64,000 nt of DNA from Kineococcus sp. NBC_00420 (GTDB lineage: Bacteria; Actinomycetota; Actinomycetes; Actinomycetales; Kineococcaceae), in the NCBI RefSeq assembly GCF_036021035.1, contig NZ_CP107930.1, positions 1,178,001 through 1,242,000 on the forward strand. Reading direction: 5' to 3'. Under the pieces are notes generated by a model that worked only from the letters and a program-made list of their open reading frames with translations, made no database searches and was not told where the DNA came from. Position 1 is the first letter of the stretch; every line of letters starts with the position of its first letter. Position numbers and translations under genes: made by a program. Shown here one piece after another: positions 45,735 to 56,733 of the stretch.

Positions 45735-48700
45735 GTGCCTCCACAGCCCTCGCACCACGAGGACAAGATCGCAGCGACGTTCGGCCCGAACGAGTGGCTC
45801 GTCGACGAGCTGTACGAGCAGTACCTGGCCGACAAGTTCTCCGTCGACGAGGCGTGGTGGGAGTTCTTCGCGGACTACTCCCCCGCGGACAGCCCCGCAG
45901 GCACCACCCAGGCCGGCGCGAACGGCACGAGCAACGGGCACGCGAACGGCGCCACGAGCACGACCCCCGCGGTGAGCGCTCCCGCGAAGACCTCGCAGTC
46001 CCCCGCCGCGAAGGCCCCCGCCGCGAAGGCCCCGGAGCCGGCACCCGCGGCGAAGGCCCCCGAGAAGGCGGTCGTGGCGCCGGCCCCGCAGCCGACGAAG
46101 ACCGAACCGAAGGTCGTGACCAAGGACGTGTCCGTCACGGACAGCGCACCCGCAGCCCCCCGCACCGACACGGTGACCCCGCTGCGCGGCCCCGCCGCGC
46201 GCGTGGTGAGCAACATGGAGGACTCCCTCGAGGTCCCCACCGCGACGAGCGTGCGCGCGATCCCCGCGAAGCTGCTGGTCGACAACCGCATCGTCATCAA
46301 CAACCACCTCAAGCGCGCCCGGGGCGGGAAGGTCTCCTTCACCCACCTCATCGGGTTCGCCGTCGTCGAGGCGCTGGCGACGATGCCGTCGATGAACGCG
46401 GCCTACACCACGGACGCCAAGGGCAAACCGGCTGTGCTGCAGCCGGCCCAGGTGAACCTCGGGATCGCCATCGACCTCCCCAAACCCGACGGCACGCGGC
46501 AGCTGATGGTTCCCGCGGTGAAGGACTCCGGGGGCAAGAACTTCTCGGAGTTCTGGACCGCCTACGAGGACGTCGTGCGCCGCGCGCGTGGCGGCAAGCT
46601 CACCGCGGACGACTTCGCCGGCACGACGATCAGCCTCACCAACCCGGGCACGATCGGGACGGTCCACTCCGTCCCGCGCCTGGTGAAGGGCCAGGGCGCG
46701 ATCATCGGCGTCGGGGCGATGGAGTACCCCGCGGAGTACCAGGGCGCCAGCGAGGAGACCCTGACCCGCCTCGCGGTCAGCAAGGTCATCACGCTGACCT
46801 CGACCTACGACCACCGCATCATCCAGGGCGCCGGCTCGGGTGAGTTCCTGCGGATCGTGCACGCGAAGCTGCTGGGCGAGGACGGGTTCTACGACCGCGT
46901 CTTCCAGGCGCTGCACATCCCCTACCAGCCGATCCGCTGGACGCCGGACATCTCGATCAGCCACGACGACCAGATCAACAAGACGGCCCGTCTCGTCGAG
47001 CTGATCCACGCCTACCGGGTGCGCGGTCACCTCATGGCCGACACCGACCCGCTGTCGTACGAGCAGCGCATCCACCCCGACCTCGAGATCGAGACCCACG
47101 GCCTGACGCTGTGGGACCTCGACCGCGAGTTCCCCACTGGGGGTTTCGGCGGCAAGGCGCACATGAAGCTGCGCGACGTCCTCGGGGTGCTGCGCGACTC
47201 CTACTGCCGCACCGTCGGCATCGAGTACATGCACATCCAGGAACCGGACCAGCGCAAGTGGATCCAGGACCGGGTGGAACGTCCCTACGCGAAGCCGTCG
47301 GCGGCGGAGCAGCTGCGGATCCTGCGCCGCCTCAACGCGGCCGAGGCCTTCGAGACGTTCCTGCAGACGAAGTACGTGGGGCAGAAGCGGTTCTCCCTCG
47401 AGGGCGGCGAGTCCGTCATCGCGCTGCTGGACGCGCTGCTGTCCCGCGCGGCGACGAACGGCATGGACGAGGTCTGCCTCGGGATGGCCCACCGCGGTCG
47501 CCTCAACGTGCTGACCAACATCGCCGGCAAGAGCTACTCGCAGGTGTTCCGCGAGTTCGAGGGCATGCAGGACCCGCGCACCGTCCAGGGTTCCGGGGAC
47601 GTGAAGTACCACCTGGGCACCGAGGGCACCTTCACGGGCGAGGACGGCGAGCAGACGAAGGTCTACGTCGCCGCGAACCCCTCCCACCTCGAGGCCGTCG
47701 ACCCCGTGCTCGAGGGCGTCGCGCGCGCCAAGCAGGACCGGATCAACATGGCGGGCAAGACCTTCCCCGTCCTGCCGGTCCTCATCCACGGTGACGCGGC
47801 GTTCGCCGGTCAGGGGGTCGTCGCCGAGACGCTGAACCTCTCCCAGCTGCGCGGCTACCGCACCGGCGGTTCCGTCCACGTGGTCATCAACAACCAGGTC
47901 GGGTTCACCACCGCCCCCGCGTCCTCGCGGTCCTCGGTGTACTGCACCGACGTCGGCCGGATGATCCAGGCGCCGATCTTCCACGTGAACGGCGACGACC
48001 CGGAGGCCTGCGTCCGGGTGGCGCAGCTGGCCTTCGAGTTCCGCCAGACGTTCGAGAAGGACGTCGTCATCGACATGGTCTGCTACCGCCGCCGCGGTCA
48101 CAACGAGGGCGACGACCCCTCGATGACGCAGCCGTTGATGTACAACCTCATCGAGAAGAAGCGCAGCGTCCGCAAGGGCTACACCGAGCAGCTCATCGGC
48201 CGCGGCGACATCTCCGTCGAGGACGCCGAGGAGGCGTTGCGCGACTACTCCGCCCAGCTCGAGCGCGCGTTCGCGGAGACCAAGGAGTCCAAGTCCGGTC
48301 CCGTCGACGGCGACAGCCGCGGTGGGCTGGAGAAGCCGGCCGCGCAGGAGGCCGACGCGCGAACCCCCGCCAAGACCCACCCGACGGCGGTGGACGCGGC
48401 GGTGCTCAAGCACATCGGTCAGGTGCAGTCGAACCCGCCCGAGGGGTTCACCGTCCACCCCAAGCTGCGGCAGCTGCTCGACAAGCGCGAGCAGATGTCC
48501 ACCGACGGCGGGATCGACTGGGGCTGGGGCGAGCTGCTCGCCTTCGGGTCGCTGCTCATGGAGGGCACCCCCGTCCGCCTCGCCGGCCAGGACTCCCGCC
48601 GGGGTACGTTCGTCTCCCGTCACGCCGTCCTCACCGACCGCGTCACGGGCGACGAGTGGACCCCGCTGCTCTACCTGGGCCGCGAGGGCCAGGAGCAGGG

Positions 48701-49541
48701 CAAGTTCTGGATCTACGACTCGCTGCTGTCCGAGTACGCCGCGATGGGTTTCGAGTACGGCTACTCGGTGGAACGTCCCGACGCGCTCGTCCTGTGGGAG
48801 GCGCAGTTCGGCGACTTCTTCAACGGCGCGCAGACGGTCATCGACGAGTTCATCGTCGCGGGCCAGCAGAAGTGGGGCCAGCACTCCTCCGTCGTGCTGC
48901 TGCTGCCGCACGGCTACGAGGGTCAGGGCCCGGACCACTCCTCCGGTCGCATCGAGCGGTTCCTGCAGATGTGCGCCGAGGACAACATGACCGTCGCGGT
49001 CCCCTCGACCCCGGCGAGCCACTTCCACCTGCTGCGCCGTCAGGCCTACGCCCGCCCGCGCCGCCCGCTGGTCGTCTTCACCCCGAAGTCGATGCTCCGA
49101 CTGAAGGCCGCGCAGTCCTCCGTGGAGGACTTCACCTCGGGGACCTTCCAGGAGGTCATCGACGACCAGGGCGGCCTCGACCCGGCCGCGGTGACCCGGG
49201 TGCTGATGTGCTCGGGGAAGGTCTACTGGGACCTCCTCGCCGAGCGCACCGCGCGCCAGGACACGACGACAGCGATCGTCCGCCTCGAGCAGCTCGCGCC
49301 GCTCCCGGTCGAGCAGGCCGTCCGCGTGCTCGGGCAGTACCCGAACGCGGAAGCGGTCTGGGTGCAGGAGGAACCGGCGAACCAGGGCGGTTGGTGGCAC
49401 GTCGCGATGGGTCTCTTCCCGTCGCTGAACGCGAAGCTCCGCCTCGTCTCGCGTCCCGCCTCCGCCTCTCCGGCCGCCGGTTCGGCCAAGCGTCACCAGG
49501 CCGAGCAGCGCCAGATCGTCGAAGAGGCGTTCAACCGCTGA
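45735..49541 (+). CDS. kgd: Multifunctional 2-oxoglutarate decarboxylase/dehydrogenase E1-E2 (Kgd)
   Basis: A 1268-residue fusion. Residues 1-40 match the E1 head ([16 protein letters not shown]), then an Ala/Pro/Lys-rich linker (~55-130), an E2 acyltransferase domain without a lipoyl domain (~150-390, catalytic DHR at 359-361), and the ThDP-dependent E1 (~400-1268) with [11 protein letters not shown] (~583), GHNEGDDP (~788) and the carboxyl YNAE-like QYPNAEAVW. This is the actinobacterial enzyme that feeds 2-oxoglutarate into the TCA cycle and is held in check by GarA/OdhI binding. It is encoded alone, with a GTG start and a strong terminator. Confidence 0.95.
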   Translation: MPPQPSHHEDKIAATFGPNEWLVDELYEQYLADKFSVDEAWWEFFADYSPADSPAGTTQAGANGTSNGHANGATSTTPAVSAPAKTSQSPAAKAPAAKAPEPAPAAKAPEKAVVAPAPQPTKTEPKVVTKDVSVTDSAPAAPRTDTVTPLRGPAARVVSNMEDSLEVPTATSVRAIPAKLLVDNRIVINNHLKRARGGKVSFTHLIGFAVVEALATMPSMNAAYTTDAKGKPAVLQPAQVNLGIAIDLPKPDGTRQLMVPAVKDSGGKNFSEFWTAYEDVVRRARGGKLTADDFAGTTISLTNPGTIGTVHSVPRLVKGQGAIIGVGAMEYPAEYQGASEETLTRLAVSKVITLTSTYDHRIIQGAGSGEFLRIVHAKLLGEDGFYDRVFQALHIPYQPIRWTPDISISHDDQINKTARLVELIHAYRVRGHLMADTDPLSYEQRIHPDLEIETHGLTLWDLDREFPTGGFGGKAHMKLRDVLGVLRDSYCRTVGIEYMHIQEPDQRKWIQDRVERPYAKPSAAEQLRILRRLNAAEAFETFLQTKYVGQKRFSLEGGESVIALLDALLSRAATNGMDEVCLGMAHRGRLNVLTNIAGKSYSQVFREFEGMQDPRTVQGSGDVKYHLGTEGTFTGEDGEQTKVYVAANPSHLEAVDPVLEGVARAKQDRINMAGKTFPVLPVLIHGDAAFAGQGVVAETLNLSQLRGYRTGGSVHVVINNQVGFTTAPASSRSSVYCTDVGRMIQAPIFHVNGDDPEACVRVAQLAFEFRQTFEKDVVIDMVCYRRRGHNEGDDPSMTQPLMYNLIEKKRSVRKGYTEQLIGRGDISVEDAEEALRDYSAQLERAFAETKESKSGPVDGDSRGGLEKPAAQEADARTPAKTHPTAVDAAVLKHIGQVQSNPPEGFTVHPKLRQLLDKREQMSTDGGIDWGWGELLAFGSLLMEGTPVRLAGQDSRRGTFVSRHAVLTDRVTGDEWTPLLYLGREGQEQGKFWIYDSLLSEYAAMGFEYGYSVERPDALVLWEAQFGDFFNGAQTVIDEFIVAGQQKWGQHSSVVLLLPHGYEGQGPDHSSGRIERFLQMCAEDNMTVAVPSTPASHFHLLRRQAYARPRRPLVVFTPKSMLRLKAAQSSVEDFTSGTFQEVIDDQGGLDPAAVTRVLMCSGKVYWDLLAERTARQDTTTAIVRLEQLAPLPVEQAVRVLGQYPNAEAVWVQEEPANQGGWWHVAMGLFPSLNAKLRLVSRPASASPAAGSAKRHQAEQRQIVEEAFNR

Positions 49542-49545
49542 TCAC

Positions 49546-49603
49546 GGCACCACGCGGCGAACCCCGTCACCCCTCCGGGTGGCGGGGTTCGCCGCGTGGT
49601 GCC
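49546..49603 (+). terminator. Long hairpin terminator after kgd
   Basis: A perfect 21-bp stem (49546-49566 with 49583-49603) with an inner five-base stem CACCC/GGGTG in its loop. It begins five bases after the kgd stop. One of the strongest hairpins in the window; no T-tract follows. Confidence 0.85.
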
Positions 49604-49713
49604 CGGTGAGCGCAGCGGGGTCCCCGGCAGCGACTATCCTCGGCCTGCCCCGCCAGTCATTCGTGGCACGACCCCCTGATGAGGAGCACTACCCGCGTGA
49701 GCGAGGACCTGAA

Positions 49714-50316
49714 GTGAACGGCCGCTACGACGTGCGGGTGTGCCTCGTCGGCGACGAGTTCGTCACCGGTGTGGGCGACCCCCGCGCCCTCGGCTGGGTC
49801 GGCCGCGTGTCGGCCCGCACCCCGCGCGACGACCGCGACATCACCCTCTTCCCGCTCGGCGTGCCGGGCGAGACGACGACGGACCTGAACAACCGCTGGC
49901 GCGAGGAGACCTCGCGCCGCTTCGTCGGCGGCGACGAGCACCGCCTCGTCGTCGGCCTCGGCCACGCCGACCTCGACGCCGGGACGACGCTGGCCCGCAG
50001 CCGGCTCAACCTGGCCAACGTCCTCGACGAGTGCGAGGCCCGCGGTCTGCCGACCCTCGTCGTCGGCCCGACGCCGGTCTCCGACGCGGAGCGCAACGAA
50101 CGCATCGGTGACCTCGCCGACGCCTTCGCCGACGTCTGCGCGCGCCGCCGGATCTCCTACGTCGACACCTTCTCCCCGCTCGCCGAGCACGAGGACTGGT
50201 ACGCCGACCTCGCCGCCTCCGACGGGATCCACCCGGGCCAGGCCGGCTACGGGCTGCTGGCGTGGCTGGTGCTGCACAGCGGGTGGTACGACTGGCTGGG
50301 CGTCCCGCAGCCGTGA
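49714..50316 (+). CDS. SGNH/GDSL-fold protein with serine replaced by glutamate
   Basis: A 200-residue protein with the SGNH hydrolase fold. Block I reads VGDEF (12-16), so the nucleophile position after GD is Glu15 where serine is expected; block V keeps the Asp-His pair as DGIHPG (D170, H173). Block III GxND appears as GHAD. It is cytosolic (no signal peptide). With the serine missing it is probably not an ordinary esterase; a non-catalytic or altered role is likely. GAGG precedes GTG by seven bases. It converges on the truncated AAA gene. Confidence 0.8.
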   Translation: MNGRYDVRVCLVGDEFVTGVGDPRALGWVGRVSARTPRDDRDITLFPLGVPGETTTDLNNRWREETSRRFVGGDEHRLVVGLGHADLDAGTTLARSRLNLANVLDECEARGLPTLVVGPTPVSDAERNERIGDLADAFADVCARRRISYVDTFSPLAEHEDWYADLAASDGIHPGQAGYGLLAWLVLHSGWYDWLGVPQP

Positions 50317-50332
50317 CGGCTCACGCGACGAC

Positions 50333-50908
50333 TCACAGGACCCGGCGCCAGTAGCGCTGCGGCGCTGGGCACCTCCCGGCGCCCAGGACGAGGGAGTTCC
50401 GGAACGACAACGCCGACTCGGGTTCGTCCAGCAGCAGCATCCCGACCGGACGCATCCACGCGGCGCCGACCACGTCGAGGAACGACTCCCCGTGGCTCAT
50501 CTCGTGCAGGTTCGAGTGCGCCGGCGACCCGGCGTCGCGCAGGAAGCTGTAGAAGCGGTGCATCGTCTCCGCGCGCAGGAAGAACACCTCCCGGGCCCTC
50601 GCGACGCCGCGCACGACCTCCAGCCGGGACCCGAGGCTCGAGGCGTCCACGGCGGCCTCCGCCCGACCGGGGGCGTGGCGGCGCAACCCGCCCTCGGCGT
50701 GGACCTCGAGGGCCTCGGCGATCCCCTCGACCAGCGTCGACTTCCCCGCCCCGTTCTCCCCGACGAGGAACGTCACCCCGGCGGGCAGGTCCAGGCCCTC
50801 GGTGAGCAGTTGTGTCACAGCGGGTATGGAGTCCGGCCACGCAGTGCCGTCGATCTCGGCATCCGGGCGACGGTGGACACGGCGTACGAGTCGCGGACCT
50901 CTCGGCAT
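50333..50908 (-). pseudogene. AAA/SMC-like ATPase, truncated at the carboxyl end
   Basis: About 191 residues of an ABC/AAA_21-type ATPase. Walker A GENGAGKST (50-58), the signature-like MSHGES (137-142) and Walker B LLLDEPES (158-165) are normal. The conserved fold stops at ALSFRN (~171); the ~60 residues that should bring the switch histidine (ATHSP region) are missing and replaced by a short unrelated tail ending PAPQRYWRRVL. No continuation is found in other frames before the convergent SGNH gene. It is therefore likely a decayed or truncated gene, or a sequence end created by rearrangement. Confidence 0.6.
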
Positions 50909-50924
50909 GGTCCAAGATTGCCCG

Positions 50925-52610
50925 GTGCCCCAACTCCTGCTCGGACCGATCCTGCGCCACGTCGATGCGACGGGAGCCACGGTCTGGGTGGAGGTCGACT
51001 CCCCCGGGTCCGTCACCGTCGACGTCACCCTGCCCGACGGCTCCACCGTGCGGGGCGGGGACCGGACGCTGAGCCTGCACGGGCACCACTTCGCCCTCGT
51101 CGTGGTCGACGGGCTGCCGACGGGCCAGTCGCTGCCGTACACCGTCAGCGTCGACGACGTGGGCGTCTGGCCGCTCGTGGGGTCCTCGTGGCCCGCGTCG
51201 TGGATCAGCACCCCCGCGCCTGGGGACGAACTGCGCCTCGCCTTCGGGTCGTGCCGCCGCGCCGGGGACGACGGGGAGGAGTCCACGGCCCTCGTCGGGG
51301 TCGACGCGCTCTCCGCGCTGGCCCGGCGGATGGTCGACCAGCCCGAGACGCCGCGCCCGGACCTGCTGCTCTTCGTCGGCGACCAGGTCTACGCCGACGA
51401 CCCCAACCCCGGGATCGTCGACCGGCTGCGCGAGCGCAACGAGGGCCGCCCCGAGGGGGCGCGCGAGGTCCGCGACGAGATCGGGGACTTCGAGGAGTAC
51501 ACCTGGCTCTACCACGAGACCTGGGGCCCGGAGGCGGTCCGCTGGCTGCTCTCGACGGTCCCGACCTGCATGCTGCTCGACGACCACGACCTGCGCGACG
51601 ACTGGAACACCTCCGACGTGTGGCGTCGCCAGGTCAGCGAGCGGCCGTGGTGGGAGGACCGGGTCAAGGGCGCGTTCGCGAGCTACTGGATCTACCAGCA
51701 CCTCGGCAACCTCTCCCCGAAGGACCTCGCGCAGGACCGGCTCTGGCGCGTGCTGCGCGACATCGAGGACGACACCGAGCGCGACGCGGTCCTCGACGAG
51801 TTCGCCGCGACCGCCGACGCGGACCCCGCCAGCGCGCGCTGGAGCTTCTCGCGCGACCTCGGCGCGACCCGGCTGGTGGCCATCGACTCCCGCTGCGCGC
51901 GCCGCCTCGACCCGGACGACCGGCACATCACCGACGCCCAGGAGTGGGAGTGGGTGCGCGCCCAGGCCCTCGGCGTGGACCGCGAGGAGCCGGTGCAGCA
52001 CCTGCTGCTGGCCACCACGCTGCCCGCGTTCCTGCTGCACGGGATCCACCACGCCGAGACGTTCGACGCGGCCGTCGCCGACGGCCGCTGGGGCGCCCGG
52101 GCCGCGGCGTGGGGCGAGAAGCTGCGCCAGGCCGCCGACCTGGAGCACTGGGCCGCCTTCCACCGCTCCTTCGTCGAGCTGGTGACGCTGCTGGGCGAGG
52201 TGGGCCGGCGCGAGCAGCCCCCCGCGAGCGTCCTGCTGCTCTCCGGCGACGTGCACTGCAGCTACACCGCGCAGGTCCACGTCCCCGGGGTGGACGCGGG
52301 ACGCACCGCGATCCACCAGCTGGTGATGTCGCCGTTCCGCAACCCGCTGGAACGCGGGATGAAGGTCGCGAACCGGATCCTCGACCGCGCGCCCGTCCGC
52401 GGGTTCATCCGCGGGCTGGCCCTGTTGGCCGGGGTGCGCGAGCCCGACGTGCGCTGGGACGTCGAGCACGGACCGTGGTTCGACAACGGCGTGATGACCG
52501 TCGTGCTCGACCCCGACGGCCCCGCCGGGGTCGAGGTGGACCACGCCGGGCGCAGCCAGGGCCTGCCGCGCCTGCGCCGGACGCTCACCCGGTCGTTGCG
52601 CGCCGTGTGA
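50925..52610 (+). CDS. PhoD-like phosphodiesterase/alkaline phosphatase
   Basis: A 561-residue metallophosphoesterase of the PhoD-like family. An amino-terminal beta-sandwich (~1-95) precedes the catalytic domain with FGSCRRAGDD, VGDQVYADD, LLDDHDLRDDWN and LLSGDVHCSYTAQ, which hold the Fe/Ca ligands. No signal peptide is seen, unlike secreted PhoD, so it may act in the cytosol. GTG at 50925 is favoured because the protein then begins PQLLLGPILRH; ATG at 50907 is possible and overlaps the divergent AAA start. Confidence 0.85.
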   Translation: MPQLLLGPILRHVDATGATVWVEVDSPGSVTVDVTLPDGSTVRGGDRTLSLHGHHFALVVVDGLPTGQSLPYTVSVDDVGVWPLVGSSWPASWISTPAPGDELRLAFGSCRRAGDDGEESTALVGVDALSALARRMVDQPETPRPDLLLFVGDQVYADDPNPGIVDRLRERNEGRPEGAREVRDEIGDFEEYTWLYHETWGPEAVRWLLSTVPTCMLLDDHDLRDDWNTSDVWRRQVSERPWWEDRVKGAFASYWIYQHLGNLSPKDLAQDRLWRVLRDIEDDTERDAVLDEFAATADADPASARWSFSRDLGATRLVAIDSRCARRLDPDDRHITDAQEWEWVRAQALGVDREEPVQHLLLATTLPAFLLHGIHHAETFDAAVADGRWGARAAAWGEKLRQAADLEHWAAFHRSFVELVTLLGEVGRREQPPASVLLLSGDVHCSYTAQVHVPGVDAGRTAIHQLVMSPFRNPLERGMKVANRILDRAPVRGFIRGLALLAGVREPDVRWDVEHGPWFDNGVMTVVLDPDGPAGVEVDHAGRSQGLPRLRRTLTRSLRAV

Positions 52611-52711
52611 CAAGTGCGTTACGAACGGGCGCGGCACCGGACACGGTGCTTCATCCCCCGGCCACGTGGTCCACACTGTGTCCGCTCGACACCCGCCAAC
52701 GGAGGTTTCCC

Positions 52712-53647
52712 GTGCCCGTTCGTCCCACCGCCCGCCGCCCGTTCCTCGGGGCCCTCGGTGCCCTGGCCGTCCTCGGTCTGACCGCGACCGGCTGCGGGTC
52801 GGACTCGCTCTCGCCCAGCGGCTCCTCCTCCTCCACCACCAGCTCCGCGGCCGCGAGCGCGACCGGCAGCGCCGACGCCGCGCTGAAGGCGATGCTGCCG
52901 CAGTCGGTGCAGGACTCCGGCACGCTGAGGGTCGGCACCAACGCCGAGTACGCGCCGAACGAGTTCCTCGACGGCGACACGGTCAAGGGCATGGACATCG
53001 ACGTCCTCAACGCCGTGGCCGCCAAGCTGGGCGTGAAGGTGGAGTACTCCAACGCGAGCTTCGACTCCCTCATCACGGGCGTCACGAGCAACCGCTACGA
53101 CATCGCCATCTCGTCGTTCACCATCAACGCCCAGCGCCTCGGGCAGGTGAACATGGTCCAGTACTACAACGCCGGCACCCAGTGGGTCGTGGCCAAGGGC
53201 AACCCGGACGGCATCGACCCCGCCAACGCCTGCGGCAAGACCGTCGCGGTGCAGTCGAACACCACCCAGTCCGACGACGACCTGCCGGTCCGCATCAAGG
53301 CCTGCACCGACGCGGGCAAGCCGACCATCACCGTCCTGTCCTTCGACTCCCAGGAGGACGCGACGACCGCCGTCGTCCAGGGCCGTGCGGCCGCCATGCT
53401 CGCCGACTCCCCGATCTCGGCCTACGCCGTCAAGCAGACCGGTGACAAGCTGGAACTCGCCGGGGACATCTACGACGCCGCGCCCTACGGCATCGTCACC
53501 CCGAAGGAGCAGACCTCCGAGGCCGACGCGATCTCGAAGGCCCTCACCGCGATCGCCGCCGACGGCAGCTACAAGGCCGCGCTGGACAACTGGGGTGGCG
53601 CCTCGGGTGCGGTGACGGAGTTCCCGGTCAACCCCTCCGTGTCGTGA
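52712..53647 (+). CDS. Polar amino-acid ABC transporter, substrate-binding lipoprotein
   Basis: A 311-residue family 3 solute-binding lipoprotein. A signal peptide ends in LTATGC (lipid-modified Cys ~29), followed by a Ser-rich linker and the two-lobed binding domain: [33 protein letters not shown] and [11 protein letters not shown]. Such proteins bind Glu, Gln, Arg, cystine or similar. GGAGG precedes GTG by six bases. Genes for permease and ATPase follow with overlaps. Confidence 0.9.
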   Translation: MPVRPTARRPFLGALGALAVLGLTATGCGSDSLSPSGSSSSTTSSAAASATGSADAALKAMLPQSVQDSGTLRVGTNAEYAPNEFLDGDTVKGMDIDVLNAVAAKLGVKVEYSNASFDSLITGVTSNRYDIAISSFTINAQRLGQVNMVQYYNAGTQWVVAKGNPDGIDPANACGKTVAVQSNTTQSDDDLPVRIKACTDAGKPTITVLSFDSQEDATTAVVQGRAAAMLADSPISAYAVKQTGDKLELAGDIYDAAPYGIVTPKEQTSEADAISKALTAIAADGSYKAALDNWGGASGAVTEFPVNPSVS

Positions 53648-54606
53648 GCACGAACTCCGCGGAGGAACGTCCCGGACGGATCGACGCCGTCGAGGTCCGG
53701 CACCCCTGGCGCTGGGTCGCGATCGCCGTCGTCGCCGTCCTGGCGCTCATGCTGGTGCACCTGCTGGCGACGAACGACTCGTTCGACTGGCCCTTCACCC
53801 TGCAGGTGATGAACCAGAACATCGTCATCCGCGGTTTCCTGGTGGGGACGTTGTTCACCACCGTGTGCGCCATGGTCATCGGTGTGCTCGGCGGGGTGCT
53901 GCTCGCGGTCCTGCGACTCTCGGACAACAAGGTCCTCTCCGGCGTCGCGTGGGCGTTCACCTGGTTCTACCGGGCCATCCCGCGCTACGTGCTGCTCTCG
54001 ATCACCGGCGGCATCGGCGCGCTGTTCGCGACGGGGTTCTCGATCGGGTTCCCCTTCGACTTCCTGCTGACCCACTGGTTCGGGACGCCGGACCTGCGGC
54101 TGCTGACCGTCAGCCAGACGACGCTCTTCGCCCTGTTCGGCAGCGTCTTCGGCGGCATCGTCGGACTCGGGTTGTCCGAGGCCGCCTACATGGCCGAGAT
54201 CGCCCGGGCCGGGCTGCTCAGCGTCGACGAGGGCCAGCACGAGGCGGCCGCGGCGCTGGGAATGTCGAAGCGCCTCTCGATGCGGCGCATCGTGCTCCCG
54301 CAGGCGATGCGCGTCATCGTGCCGCCCACGGGCAACGAGGTCATCGCCATGCTCAAGGACACCTCGTTGCTCGCGGCGATCCCCGTCCAGGCCGAACTGT
54401 TCTTCCGGGTCGGCCAGATCAAGAACCAGACCTACCAGGTGATGGCGGGCAACATGGCGGCCGTCCTGTACTACCTCATCGCGACGTCGATCCTCATGGT
54501 CGGCCAGTACTTCCTGGAACGCCGGTTCGGTCGCGGCTACGGCGGCCAGCCCCGTCGTCGCCCGGCCGCCGCGGGCGTCTCGCTGGGGCCGGGGGGTGCG
54601 AAGTGA
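53644..54606 (+). CDS. Polar amino-acid ABC transporter permease
   Basis: A 320-residue permease of the His/Glu/Gln family. A cytosolic head, one extra helix (~24-42), then the permease domain (~65-290) with the EAA loop [24 protein letters not shown]. The carboxyl tail is basic and Gly/Pro-rich. A single permease means it acts as a homodimer. GTG overlaps the upstream stop. Confidence 0.92.
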   Translation: MSTNSAEERPGRIDAVEVRHPWRWVAIAVVAVLALMLVHLLATNDSFDWPFTLQVMNQNIVIRGFLVGTLFTTVCAMVIGVLGGVLLAVLRLSDNKVLSGVAWAFTWFYRAIPRYVLLSITGGIGALFATGFSIGFPFDFLLTHWFGTPDLRLLTVSQTTLFALFGSVFGGIVGLGLSEAAYMAEIARAGLLSVDEGQHEAAAALGMSKRLSMRRIVLPQAMRVIVPPTGNEVIAMLKDTSLLAAIPVQAELFFRVGQIKNQTYQVMAGNMAAVLYYLIATSILMVGQYFLERRFGRGYGGQPRRRPAAAGVSLGPGGAK

Positions 54607-55382
54607 GCACCCCGCTCGTCAAGGCGCTGAACGTCTCGAAGGCGTTCGGCCACGTCGAGGTCCTCAAGGGCATCGACCTCGAGGTGAACTCCGGTGAGGT
54701 CGTCTGCCTGCTCGGCCCGTCGGGTTCGGGCAAGACGACGTTGCTGCGCTGCATCAACTCCCTGGAACGCATCGACGGTGGCCGGATCTGGGTCGACGGC
54801 GACCTCGTCGGCCTGGAGGAGCGCAACGGCCGGCTGCACCGGCTCACCGACAAGCGGATCGCCGCCCAGCGCCGCGACATCGGCATGGTGTTCCAGCGGT
54901 TCAACCTCTTCCCGCACCTGACCGCGCTGGAGAACGTCGTCGAGGCCCCCATCAAGGTCCGCGGTCTGAGCCGGAAGCAGGCCCACGAACGCGCCGACGT
55001 CCTGCTGGAACGGGTCGGCCTGGCCGACCGGGCGCAGAACTACCCCTCGCAGCTCTCCGGGGGGCAGCAGCAGCGGGTCGCCATCGCCCGGGCGCTGGCG
55101 ATGCAGCCGAAGCTCATGCTCTTCGACGAGCCGACCTCGGCGCTGGACCCGGAACTCGTCGGCGAGGTCCTGCAGGTCATGCGGGAGCTCGCCGCCGACG
55201 GGACCACGATGGTCGTCGTGACCCACGAGGTCGCGTTCGCCCGCGACGTCGCCGACCAGGTCGTCTTCATGGACGGCGGGGTCGTGGTGGAGCGCGGCAC
55301 CCCGGCCGAGGTCATCGGGAACCCGAAGGAGGAACGCACCCGGACCTTCCTGGCCCGGATGCGCGCCCATCAGGACGACTGA
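54603..55382 (+). CDS. Polar amino-acid ABC transporter ATPase
   Basis: A 259-residue GlnQ-like ATPase: Walker [10 protein letters not shown] (~39), signature [15 protein letters not shown], Walker [13 protein letters not shown] and switch His in [15 protein letters not shown] overlaps the permease stop (GTGA). Its last 13 bases overlap the convergent hydrolase gene. Confidence 0.94.
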   Translation: MSTPLVKALNVSKAFGHVEVLKGIDLEVNSGEVVCLLGPSGSGKTTLLRCINSLERIDGGRIWVDGDLVGLEERNGRLHRLTDKRIAAQRRDIGMVFQRFNLFPHLTALENVVEAPIKVRGLSRKQAHERADVLLERVGLADRAQNYPSQLSGGQQQRVAIARALAMQPKLMLFDEPTSALDPELVGEVLQVMRELAADGTTMVVVTHEVAFARDVADQVVFMDGGVVVERGTPAEVIGNPKEERTRTFLARMRAHQDD

Positions 55383-56200
55383 GGCAGGACCCGGAAGAAC
55401 TCCCGCAGGCTCGCGGCGACGAGTTCCGGGGCACCGGCGACTCCACCGGTGACGGACGACCGGTCCTCCCACACGACCCGACGGGCGTGCGGGAGGGCCG
55501 CCGCGAGCGCGTCCATCCCAGCGGGCAGCGGAGGACGGCTCCGCTCCCCCTGCGCCAGCAGGATCGGCAGGTCGAGGTCGGCCAGCACCGACCACCGGGT
55601 GGTGTCGACCTCGTCGGCGGCTAGGGCCTCGAGGTCGTGGGTCCAGCCCACGGCCTCGCGGGCGGCGGCCACCGGATCCGGGTCGGCCAGCGTCGACAAC
55701 GCGGCCAGGACGGGTTCCGGGGTCAGGGTGACCTCCCGGGCGAACAGGTCGGCGGCGGCGCGGAAGTCGCGGTCGGCGACGAGGCCGCGGTAGCGGGTGA
55801 GGACCCCCTGCAGGTGCGGACCGACCAGCAGCAGCGGCGGCTCGATCACCGTCAGCGAGCGGATCCCGGCGGGTTCCGCCAGGGCCGTGTGCAGGGCGAG
55901 GCTCGCGCCGTAGCCGACCCCGACGAGGTGGACGTCGGACTCGGTGACCGCGCGGATCGTGGCCAGCAGGTCGTGGACGTCGTGCACCTCCTGGACGAAG
56001 GTGCGGGTGCCCCGGGCGTCGGGACTCGGTGGGTACCCGCGCCGCGCGCAGCGCCACACCTCGAAGTCGGGCAGTGCCCGGGCGAGCGGGGCGAAGGTGT
56101 GCAACCCACCGCCCGACCCGTGCAGGGCGAGCACCGGTTCGCCGGTTCCCGTCCGGCGCACGGCGAGGCCGGCGATGCGGTCCGTCGTCAACGTGTCCAC
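55370..56200 (-). CDS. Alpha/beta hydrolase-like protein lacking catalytic serine and histidine
   Basis: A 276-residue alpha/beta hydrolase-fold protein ([37 protein letters not shown]). The nucleophile elbow is GVGYG (94-98), with Gly96 in place of serine. The usual late histidine loop is also lost: the region before [12 protein letters not shown] reads SVTGGVAG. It is most likely a non-catalytic relative. The GTG start at 56200 has no good ribosome site. It diverges from the PH-domain gene over a 52-base gap with back-to-back TAGGCT and TAGCCT boxes. Confidence 0.75.
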   Translation of the reverse strand: MDTLTTDRIAGLAVRRTGTGEPVLALHGSGGGLHTFAPLARALPDFEVWRCARRGYPPSPDARGTRTFVQEVHDVHDLLATIRAVTESDVHLVGVGYGASLALHTALAEPAGIRSLTVIEPPLLLVGPHLQGVLTRYRGLVADRDFRAAADLFAREVTLTPEPVLAALSTLADPDPVAAAREAVGWTHDLEALAADEVDTTRWSVLADLDLPILLAQGERSRPPLPAGMDALAAALPHARRVVWEDRSSVTGGVAGAPELVAASLREFFRVLPQSS

Positions 56201-56252
56201 ACGAGTGAGCGTGCCACTCCGAGGGCGGGGAAGCCTAGCCTGACGTGCTGAG

Positions 56253-56723
56253 ATGTCCCCCGTGACGTCCTCCCCGCACCCCGTCCACCTGCGCGTGCCC
56301 CTCGGCTGGCGTCTCTACCTGGGGTTGTTCGGCGTCGTCTGGCTCGCCCTGCTGTCGACGTTCGCCGTCCAGGCCGTCCGGGGCGGGCAGCCCGGCGGGG
56401 TCGCGGTGATCGTCATGATGTTCCTCGTCGGCGAGGCCCTCGTGCTGCGCTCGGTGCGGGCCCGGGCCACGGCGTCGGGATCCACGCTGACCGTCCACAA
56501 CGTCCTCTCCACCCGCCGGCTGGAACGCGCGCAGGTCGAGAGCGTCCGCGTCGGGCGCCCCACGGGGAACCCGGCCCGGCTCGGGCAGGTCCTGACCGTG
56601 CTCGACCGCTCGGGCGGCCTGGTCACGATCGACGCGTCGATGCGCACGACGTTCACCGCCGGCGGCAGGCAGGCGCTGGAGGAGCAGCGCGAGGCCCTGG
56701 AGGCCTGGCGCCGCTCCCGCTGA
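56253..56723 (+). CDS. PH-domain membrane protein
   Basis: A 156-residue protein with two membrane helices (~20-40 and ~48-62) followed by a bacterial PH-like domain (ATASGSTLTVHNVLSTRRLERAQVESV...). This is the bPH6-type layout found in actinobacteria; function unknown. TAGCCT (56236-56241) is a likely -10 box, putting the mRNA start close to the ATG; GTG at 56262 is an alternative start. Confidence 0.75.
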   Translation: MSPVTSSPHPVHLRVPLGWRLYLGLFGVVWLALLSTFAVQAVRGGQPGGVAVIVMMFLVGEALVLRSVRARATASGSTLTVHNVLSTRRLERAQVESVRVGRPTGNPARLGQVLTVLDRSGGLVTIDASMRTTFTAGGRQALEEQREALEAWRRSR

Positions 56724-56733
56724 ACCGCAGCGG

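Noticed and set aside
45258-49496. A 1412-codon open frame antisense to kgd
   Set aside because: High GC keeps antisense frames open. The sense frame encodes a complete Kgd; the antisense product is Arg/Gly/Val-biased, has no recognisable domain and no ribosome site.
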